64,000 bases of DNA, from contig NC_088307.1 of NCBI RefSeq assembly GCF_032854445.1, positions 13,156,017 through 13,220,016 of the forward strand. Direction: 5' to 3'. Positions 49,701 to 60,500 of this stretch are shown here, piece after piece. The position numbers and the translations under genes are program-made. The notes under the pieces are model-generated. The model saw only the letters and a list, made by a program, of their open reading frames with translations, made no database searches and was not told the origin of the DNA. The first letter of the stretch is position 1. Each line of letters opens with the position of its first letter. The DNA is from Liolophura sinensis. Its lineage: Eukaryota > Mollusca > Polyplacophora > Chitonida > Chitonidae.

Positions 49701-52700
49701 ATCCAAAAAAGGATGATGAATGGAAGCCAAGACACCACTTATGTTTGATGCAGTTCGAGGCAGTTGATTTTTAGGAGCCTCAGTAACATGTGGATGTGCA
49801 GTGGCAAGGTAACGGAAATTAGGCCGTGAATAATGCTGTAATGGCCGATCGACCTGAGAAAGTTTTCTGATTTGTTTAAGAAATGTTAGCTCTATGATAT
49901 CTCGTACAGTAACAGTACTCAGAAAGGTCAATAAAACAGCAGAGCTGAGAGTTGCATGTTCTTGTTTTGAAACAAGCTCACACAACTGAATATCTCCATC
50001 TTTTTATGGATCTCAGAATTTCTACCTGACAAAATGACCGTCATCGAAAAACTTAAAGCGGACATCGGCCGTTTTTGTACCGGACAATATCTGTGTCCAG
50101 CCGCTTATTTGCAGGCTTGCTGTACTGTTCACTGACTTTGATGGCTGTTAAAATTTATTTTTTTCACTGATGTTTTACACCGCACTCAAAAACAGTTACA
50201 GGATGGCCAGCCGACTTGATCGGCAAGCATGCAAGTTGTTTCCTCAGTCATCAAACGGATAGAAATAAAGTTCACATTCAGTCTAAAAATTTGGTAACCT
50301 GATAGGCTGCATGCTCTCACTTTATTTATTTACTTATTTAATTTATTTCATTGGTGTTTTACGCCTTACTCGAGGATATTTCACTTATATGACGGCGGCC
50401 AGCATTATGGTGGGAGGAAATCGGGCACAGGGAAACCCACTACCATCTGCAGGTTGCTGCCGGACCATCTGCAGGCTGCTACCAGACCATCCTACGTACA
50501 GCCTGTTCTCAATTTCCTGTAGCCCAAAACAAAATCTGGTTGTCCCGTGACTCCCGTGGTTGTCTCGGGTAAGCGATTTTGCGAGCTCTGCCTATAAAGT
50601 TCAGGAAGGCTGGGTCCATGAACTGATGCATTTAAGCACACCATATTTCTAACTACTACATCATGTGAACTTACCAGAGGTCATCAAAAGCTTCTTTCAT
50701 CTCAGCCTCCAGCACAGGTGACATGACATCCTTGAGAACAACCTTCATCTCGCAGATCATCTCATCTGCCTGTGGTGACAGACAACACAAATGGACTAGG
50801 CTAAGTCGAGGGATTTTCCAGTTATCTGTAGACTGTTTTGCTGGGTTTTAATGACAGTTTCTAAATCTACTTGTATAAATTCCCTGCTTAACTAAGGTCA
50901 GGTTTGATCCCGCACCTTCGGTCTTACAAGCAACAATACAAACATTGTTACAGAATACTGTGATGCAATGCAAACAAGGCATTCAGAGAATCCCAGCTCC
51001 CCTGCTATAGCAGTCGATCGGACAATGGAATCAGAATAAAGATAAAAGTTGTAATTAAAGTGTTGTGGTGGTAAAGACGTCATTGTGGGGAGTTCGTGCA
51101 CAAAATTGAGGCAGTGGTCTTTGACATGAAAATTGTGAACTGCATGCGGCAATCTGTGAACATCAATTCCAACGCTGTGAATATCTGAGCAAATGTTGAG
51201 CTATGGTAGGAAAAAAAACTTCATTGTGGGGTATTCGAGTACCAACTCGCTGGAGTGGTCTTTGATATGCAAATCGCTTCCCATGATTGGCTATCCATTT
51301 ACTATGGGTGGTCACTGCAGCCCTCTGATTGGCTGTGCAAATTCTCAGCTGACAACGGTCACTGTCTGCGTGGATGGTTTAAATATTCTGTCAGTGTATG
51401 GGAGAGCGCCTACATCAGCCAGCGTCATGGGCTCCTAGTACTAATACAGAAAGCCTTCTTCAGATATTGTTTATACCAGATAAATTGGTACATGTACATA
51501 CCAAGGTAAATTCTTACACTCTACAAATCTGGTAAAGTATATTGAGTGACAAAAAGCTTAGCTAGATAAGTGACTGCATAAGAAACTGTAGCTATACAAG
51601 AAAGGCTTGTAGAAAGCTGTGTTTACATAAGAGCAGAAAAAATCAATCTGAATGTGTCCACAAATCAGGAAAATGGTAAAATCAATGGTAAAATATTTCT
51701 CCTGCATGTCGGTAGGCATGTGCATAAAAATTGTAGCCTGACTTAACTTGAAACTTTTCTTGTTAACAAAAACAGTCAACCTGGCAAAGTCCATAAATCT
51801 CATAAGCAATAAAGTCCCAGAAACCCTGTATGCAAAAAATTGTTGCCCTGTACGGAGTATTAATTTCTTGAGAACGTGTTTGCTACAGGAAACAAACTGA
51901 AGTTTATATAACTGGTAAATTTTTTAACTGAAAGTCTATCAATTAAAATCAGTAAGAAGCATTCACAAACCCTATAAAACTATAACCAACACAACAGTTC
52001 AACCTTCCATCCCTAGGCCCTTTGTAGGTGTACAAAGGTGAAATGACATCTGACAACAAAGACAAACAAATCCATCTGAGAATCTGAATTTACACATGAT
52101 ACCTTAAACTAGGGAGTGAAAAAAAAAAGCCTAACCTTCAATCCATGTGTGATAGCAAAAATATACAACAGCTATAAAAAAACCCATTAACCTGCCATTT
52201 GAGAATGTGCATTCACACACCATGCCTTAGACTAGGGAGCAAAAAAAAAAGCCTAACCTTCAGTCCATGTATGATAGCCCAATATACAAGAGCTAAAAAA
52301 AAGCTTAACCTTCCATCCGAGTATGCGCATTAACACACGATAATGACCCAGGAGCCTCTCACCAATGCGGTCGATGCGAGTTCAAGTCCAGCTTGTGCTG
52401 GCTTCCTCTCCGGCCATACGTGGGAAGGTCTGCCAGCAACCTGCGGAAGGTTGTTATTTTTTGCCCGGGCTCTGCCCGGTTTCCTCCCACCATGATGCTC
52501 GCTGCCGTCGTATAAGTGAAATCTTCTTGAGTATGGCGTAAAACACCAATTAAATAAATAAATAGACTAGAAAGCTAAACAAAAAAGCTCAACCTTCAAT
52601 CAATACATGAGAGTCCATTATACATGTACAGGAGCTAAAAGAAAAAGCTTAACCTTCAATCCATGTATGAGAGCCCATCATACAGAAGCAAAAAAAAAGC

Positions 52701-54555
52701 GCAACCTTCGATCCGAGTATGTGCATTTACATACCATACCTTAGACTAGAGAGCCAAACACAAAAGCTTAACCTTCAATCCCTGTATGAGAGCCCATTAC
52801 ACAGGAGTTAAAAAGAAAAAGCTTAACCGGACACCAACACTTCCCCACTCTAACAATAAAAAAGCATACACAAATTTATTTCAAGTGTACTTTGTTTTAT
52901 TAAATTATGATAAAAAAAAAAACAAAAAAAAAACATTTTTTTCCACACAGTAAAAGACTTTTGGTTTATGATGCATTTTCTTACCAACTGTAGTTCATTT
53001 TCTCTGTTCTTTTTGGCAGATTCTTTGACAATAGGGTTTATCTCCCTCTGAGGGTTCTTTTCTGCTTGGGGTAGATGTGGTGAAGAACTGAGTACTGGTA
53101 GATTGTCTGAGAAAAAAAACAAACAATTAAGACTCTCAATTAAAGAGTGAGTGAGTGCTTGGGGTTTAACGTCATACTCAACAATTTTTCAGTCATATGA
53201 CGACGAAGGAATCCTTAGGGTGCATGTACATGTAATGTTGCAGGACAGATTTCCACCGCTCTTTTATCTAGTGCCGCTTCACCGAGATGACTTACCAAAG
53301 GCAAGTAAGACGCCCACCCGAGCCATTACACTGATACGGGTCAACTAGTCGTTGCACTATCCCCTTCATGCTGAGCGCCAAGCGAAGAAGTTACAACTTC
53401 CTCTTTTAAAGTCTTACGTGTGACTCCTCAATTAAAGAAACAATAGAGTTCTTTATTCAGTGGAAGTTCACCTATTAAATGGTGTTCAAAGTTCATATAT
53501 AGTTCCTCTCGCTGACGATTAATATATTACATATAAAGGTATAAGCCACATCTACATTTCAGACGGTCGCAGATTTTTTTTGTGTACTTTTTTTACACAT
53601 GGGAGTTCTGTGCTAAGTTTCACTCAACTTCTAATGTTTTAACTCAACGGTTCTCCACATTAGATCACTATTTCACTGAAATTCTGAAAATGGAAATGAA
53701 AATTGCCATCCCCAGTCACAGTACTGTATATCAAATTTTTTGCATGTCTGCAAGGTGTTCATTCAAGCATATTCTAAAGACAGTATTCTGTGTGGACTGA
53801 TAAAATTATACTTTTGGTGAAGCTCTGAAATTTACTAATCCAACCAATGTAGTTTTGTGTGATTTAAAAAAAAGTAATCATATTAAAAATGCACATAAAT
53901 TGCACTGAAAGTTCCTCTTTTACATGCAAAAAGGTTCAAGAATTTGGGTAAACATAATGGAGATCAAAAAATATCAAGCAGAAAGTGTTATTTTAAAATG
54001 CTGCCATTTTATTGGCCATGGACAACAGCTACAGCCTCAAACAAAGGCCACTGCCCCCAATTAGTTGTTAACTTGATCACTGCAGCTGTGTTATAGCGAA
54101 TATAGTATTACCCATCTGGGAACGTGACCATGACTTATTACATGAAGGACAACACCACATGTACACCTTACCTGGTCGGGTGACCACCGTGTTGCAGTCC
54201 TGAGGATAGTTCGTCAACCCAGGGTTCACGTAAGAGCTCTTCAAGCCTTCCAGTATCGTCTAAAATGAGAAATTCCCTTAAAATTGATTAATCATGCAGA
54301 CATGTTTTTTTTTTCACAACAGTCTCCATTATTTGCACCATACAACTGTCCCGCTTTAGATCAATCCTGTTTAAAATATCATGAACAAGGTGCATGTCCC
54401 ATGTCTGTAAAATAGTCTGCCAATATCCACTATTCTGATGAAATCACATTTTGTATGTATGTATGTATGTATGTATGTATGTATGTATGTATGTATATGT
54501 ATGTATGTATGTATGTATATGTATGTATGTATGTATACATGTATGTATATGTATG

Positions 54556-54587
<32 letters not shown>

Positions 54588-57500
54588 TGTTTGTATGTAT
54601 GTATGTTTGTATGTATGTGTGTACATGTATGTATGTGTGTACATGTATGTATGTATGTACACGTATGTATGTGCATATATGTATGTATGTGCATGTGTAT
54701 GTATGTGCATGTGTATGTATGTGCATGTGTATGTATGTATGTATGTATGTGCATGTATGTATGTGTGTGTGTGTGTGTACATTAATGTATGCTTGGGGTT
54801 TTGTTACACTTTACAAGCTTTTAGTCAACGACGAGTCATTCGGTGTATGTGTATATATTGTGCTTTCTTGTTGCAGGCCGAGTTTGTGCCGCCAAAGTGC
54901 TGCCACCACTAAAGTACCATGCCGATGACACCAGACGCGACACCCCACCCAGTCACATTATACTGACACCAGGCCAACCAGTCCTGTTTCCTTTCCTGCT
55001 CTAACCTTTCAATGCTGAGCGCCAAGTGATTCTTTAATATTACCTGACCCAGGTTTGGTCCCGGGTCGCCAGACTTTGAGACAGATGCTCTAGGCCACCA
55101 AAATGGTCAAAACACATTTTGAGCTGTATCGACAAAACTACAACAGCTATGATGGTGGGCCTTGTGTCAAATTGTGGCCTTTCATAAGTATGTCAATAAA
55201 TTTGTGCTAAGATCAATTCTTCCTTTCACAACAGTTTTGAATTTAGTCTGTATTAACAGAATAAAGTAGATGTGGACTGAATCTTGTTTGGTGTAGAGTG
55301 AGCTTGTTTGGTAGAGTGTGGCCTCGGCTGGACATGCTGGAGTACATGTGGTTTGACCTTGACGAGTGTAATCTGACCTTGTCTGGTAGAGTGTGACCTC
55401 GCTGTGAGTACATGTAGTTTGACCTTGACAAGTGTAATCTGACCTTGTCCGTTACAGTGTGACCTCGCTGAGAGTACATGTAATTTGACCTTGACAAGCG
55501 TAATCTGACCTTGTCCGGTAGAGTGTGACCTTGCCGCGACTACATGTAGTTTGACCTTGGGTAATCTGACCATGTCGGGTAGAGTGTGACCTCGCTGAGA
55601 GAACATGTAGTTTGACTTTGACAAGTGTAATCTGACCTTGTTTGGGTCGGGTAGAGTGTGACCTCGCTGAGAGTACATGTAGTTTGACTTTGACAAGTGT
55701 AATCTGACCTTGTTCTGGCGATGGTGTGACCTGATTTTTCTGTGGTCTAACCTGAACATATTTGTTGGGTTTCACCAATTTGTTCATCTATTCTTAAAAA
55801 TGTTTTGTGAGACTCTTCCGATGGTCATCTTACAGTACATCTTATCTAAACTAGTTACCTATAATAAACGTTTCCCAGAAGTCACTTGATACAGAGGGTC
55901 ATTTTTTTACCTTCAATGATAAAAGAGTTCTAACTTGCAACTCCCCAAATGAGTAGCATTGAGAAGAAATGTGGGAATACATGTACCTTCCTGGTGAAGA
56001 CTTTGATGTTTGAGACAGTGGCTTTAGTGGCTAGATTGACATCCTCTGTGAACAGCACTACCAGAGATTCAGGATCTACAACAAAGAAACAATTGTACAT
56101 GTACATGCAACAAATGCTGTCTGCGTGGAGCTAATCAATATCCCAGATCATTTCAGTCCAGAATCTGAAAATCTAAAACCCGAGTCCATCAGCAATCCTT
56201 GTTGTGGTTACCCGCACACTAACAAAATTTCTGGATCACAAAAATCCTGTTGAGAACAAAATGTAATCTGTGTGCACTGGCAATACCCTAATTCTTCAAC
56301 CGTTTTGCAAATGAACACGATGAAAGAGCAACTTTCAGTGCAATTTTTTGCATGTTTTTAATTTGATTTTTGAGACAAAACTACATTGGCTGGTTGGATT
56401 GACCAATTTTCCGGGGCTTCACAAAAAGTATAATTTTATCAGTCCACACAAAAAAAATGCCCTCAGATTTCACTTGAATATACACCGTGCAAACGTGCGA
56501 AAAGGTTGAAGCCTTACAGTATATACATATAGGAAGGAAAGATGCTGGACTTACTTTTCTCCTTCCACTGGAGACAGCATAGTAAGACTCTGTCGTCATT
56601 ACATTTGACGTCCATGTCCTGTTTCACCTGACTGGCCTACAATGAAAAACACAGAAAAACTATGACAACACTGTGAAGAGAGTACGTTCTTTTTGGCAGA
56701 AAAATGAGCAGCATTACAAGCAGTGGCACTTTCTACTCTCAACATGAACAAGCATCTTAGCTCTAGATTCATTTCAGCTTTATCACCCAATCATTCTAAT
56801 GTCATTATGTCTTCTACCTGAAGCATCATACGGGGCCTTCGTGGCTGAAGTGGTTAGCACGTTAGCGCGGAAAATGACCCAGGGTCATCTCAGCAATGCG
56901 GGTTGGTGTGAGTTCATGTCCAGCTTATACCGGCTTCCTTTCCTGCCGCACGTGGGAAGATCTGCCAACAACCAGCGGAGGGCCATGTGTTTCCCTCAGG
57001 CTCTGCCCGGGTTGCTCCTACCATAATGCTGGCCGTCGTCGTATGAGTGATATATTTTTGAGTACAGCATAAAACACCAATCAAATAAATAAATATAAAA
57101 TAAAGCACCATACATGTTCAAAACAGCAAACCACACTCGTGAGCTGACTAGCACTTGGTCAACTGCCAGAGAAAGAGCCACAAATGCCATTATTGTCCAA
57201 TTCATCGCAACAAGCTTTGTTTAAGACCCTCAAAAGCACGGACCTCTTTTGAACTCTGCCCTTTGACCCGGGGATGCTTGCTGTCAAAACACTTGTAGAG
57301 AAACTGTACTGGAGCCCTGGCCTGATTCTGTGTTTTCCATGTCTGAGGACAAAGAAAGGTATGTGGATGTAATAACTAATAATAATTTTCAATTAAACAT
57401 AATACATGTACATAATTCTACTTAAATACTATTGTTAGGCCAAAGCGCTTGATTCTTTGTTTCCTGTTCCAACATTTAGGAAAAAACTGGTGCAGGCGGC

Positions 57501-60500
57501 ATGACATTTTACAATATTCTCACCCTTTGGCAGAAAATGAAATAATGAGATCCAGTGAAGGAGGGTTAAATGAAACAAGGAATCAAGTGTGACTTGCCGC
57601 AAAGATTTTTAGACATCACAGATATTCTAAGATGACATTTGATATGAAAATGGGTCATATGCTGAGCGAGTGAGTGCTTGGGGTTTAACGTTGTGCTCAA
57701 CAATATTTCAGTCATATGACGACGAAAGAATCCTTAGGGTGTATGGAAGGTACCTCCTTGTTGCAGGACGGATTTCCTCTGCTCTTTTATCTAGTGCTGC
57801 TTCACTGAGACGACTGACCGAAGCTAAGTAAGCCGCTCCTGCCCATGCCATTATACTGATACCGGTCAACCAGTCATTGCACTATCCCCTTCATGCTGAA
57901 TGCCAAGTGAGGAAGTTACACCTTCCTCTTAGGTGCGACTCGACCCAGGATTGACCCTGGATCTACTGCTCCCGAAGCGGACGCTCTACCAACTGTGCTA
58001 TCCAGGCTGGTGGGTCATATGCTGAAGGCTTTGGATTATTTATATTTTGACAAATGATTGTCTCATGTATTTTACCTAGTTCCATTCTTTTTATCTATGT
58101 CTATAAAGGACTCAAATCTATTTCACTCAAATCTACCGACCAATGAATGAATTAATGAACTTGTCAAACTTACCAGTTTTGGGAAGGTCTGCTGTTTGTT
58201 CTTGAGGGCATCCAGCTCTTGAAGAACAACCCAGGGGATAACTAGGATAGGTCGTCCAAAACCTGACAACAGATTCATTTATTTATTTATCTGATTGGTG
58301 TTGTATGCCGTACTCAAGAATATTTCACTTTATATACAACAGCAGCCAACATTATGGTCAGAGCAAACAGGCAGAACCCACAACCATCCGCAGGTTCCTG
58401 GCAGACCTTCCCACATACAGCCAGAGAGAGAGAGAGCCAGCATGAGCTGGACTTGCTCTCACAGTGGCTGCACTTATGGGAGGCTCCTGGGTCATTGCGC
58501 CATTCTGGAGCGCTAACACTTTGGTCTTACTTTTAATATATTTGATTGGTGATATTCACCTTTCTTCAAGACAGCTAAAATACTAAGTAAGGGCCATCAT
58601 ACAGACAACTGAAAGCTATGCGTAAAAATACTTTCATTTGTTTTTTTCCGATTTTTCCAGTGGAAGGAATTTTTGGGAACATTATTTTGGTAATCTTTCA
58701 CTCACGGATAAAAAGAGTTGTTTAAACATTCAGTGTCATGATTAGAGTTGGAAAAACCCTGTGTAACATCAGAGTTCCTAAACTCTGATAGTATGGTCCA
58801 TAAAGCCCCCCTTAGAATTCAAATGTTTGATCACCTTTAACTCTTTTCATAAAAATCTAAAAAAAAAAAAATAATAAAAGCGTATTTAAAGTTTTAAGTA
58901 GTTTTAACTGGTCTATTTACTGATGCCTACTTCAACTTTTAGAGGTCTTATCACTTAATGTTTCATATATACAACAGCTGTCAGATCTAAGGTAATACAG
59001 ATCAAAAATAAATAAATAAAAAAATGAGAAAAACAAAACAGAAAAAGCTTGGAAGAAACCTCTGTGCCACCAGCTACTTTCTGGCTCATCTGCTTGTTGT
59101 TCAACAATATACTCAACAAATTTCTTACTTACCTACGACAGGTGTTCAGTTTTAGGAATGAATTAAATCGGTGAGCCCAGGCTAAGAACTAAATACCTCC
59201 TGACTACATGCTAAAGCTAAACACCAGCTCGTCACTGGTCATGGACAGATCGTCACTGTTCATGGACAGCCAGTCACTGGTCATGGACAGCTCGTCACTG
59301 ATCATGGACAGATCGTCACTGATCATGGACAGCCAGTAAGAGCGAGGGTACTCACTTGAATAAGGACCACAAAGAAGGAAGTCAAAATTAAAAGCTTTAA
59401 GCAGATCTCATCTGGTTCTGCATGTCGTGCAAAACAACTGGTCCATATATCTACACACATATAATTTTTTTTTTTACACACATACATACAACACAACAAG
59501 TTGCAAATCTATGTAAACAGAAAAATGATGGAAACATTCATCCTGATCATATGCCAAACAGTTGAGAAATGAGAAAACACCCATCACGACCACATGCCAA
59601 ACAGTTGAGAAATGAGAAAACACCCATCACGACCACATGCCAAACAGTTGAGAAATGAGAAAACACCCATCACGACCACATGCCAAACAGTTGAGAAATG
59701 AGAAAACACCCATCACGACCACATGCCAAACAGTTGAGAAATGAGAAAACACCCATCACGACCACATGCCAAACAGTTGAGAAATGAGAAAACACCCATC
59801 ACGACCACATGCCAAACAGTTGAGAAATGAGAAAACACCCATCACGACCACATGCCAAACAGTTGAGAAATGAGAAAACACCCATCACGACCACATGCCA
59901 AACAGTTGAGAAATGAGAAAACACCCATCACGACCACATGCCAAACAGTTGAGAAATGAGAAAACACCCATCACGACCACATGCCAAACAGTTGAGAAAT
60001 GAGAAAACACCCATCACGACCACATGCCAAACAGAGGAGAAATGAGAAAACACCCGTCATGACCACATGCCAAACAGAGGAGAAATGAGAAAACACCCGT
60101 CATGACCACATGCCAAACAGTTGAGAAATGAGACAACATCCGTCCTAAAACAGCTGAGAAATGTGACAACATCTGTCCTAAAACAGCTGAGAAATGAGAC
60201 ATCTGTCCTAAAACAGCTGAGAAATGAGACAACATCCGTCCTAAAACAGCTGAGAAATGAGAACAAGGATCATGTACCTTCAAGATTCATGTCTCGTAAC
60301 TCCTCCACAAAATCCAGCTGACTCATCAATACATTAGTATCCAGGACGATGAATAACTGACAGAACTGGAAAACAATTCAGAGGGTTATTTATTTATTTA
60401 TTTATTTCTGTACTCAAGAATGTTTCACCTATAGAACAGCAGCCAGCATTACGGTGGGAAGAAACTACATCTTCTCAGATTCAAAGGGTTAAAGACAGCA

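Noticed and set aside
54371-54928. Several 98-157 aa open frames on both strands rich in Tyr, His, Met, Val, Cys
   Set aside because: They are read-throughs of a (GTAT)n microsatellite within a SWT1 intron; no splice sites or coding bias.
55243-55787. Minus-strand frames with repeated QGQITLVKVKLHVLSARSH
   Set aside because: Produced by the 66-bp intronic array; overlapping frames on one strand are all open for the same reason.
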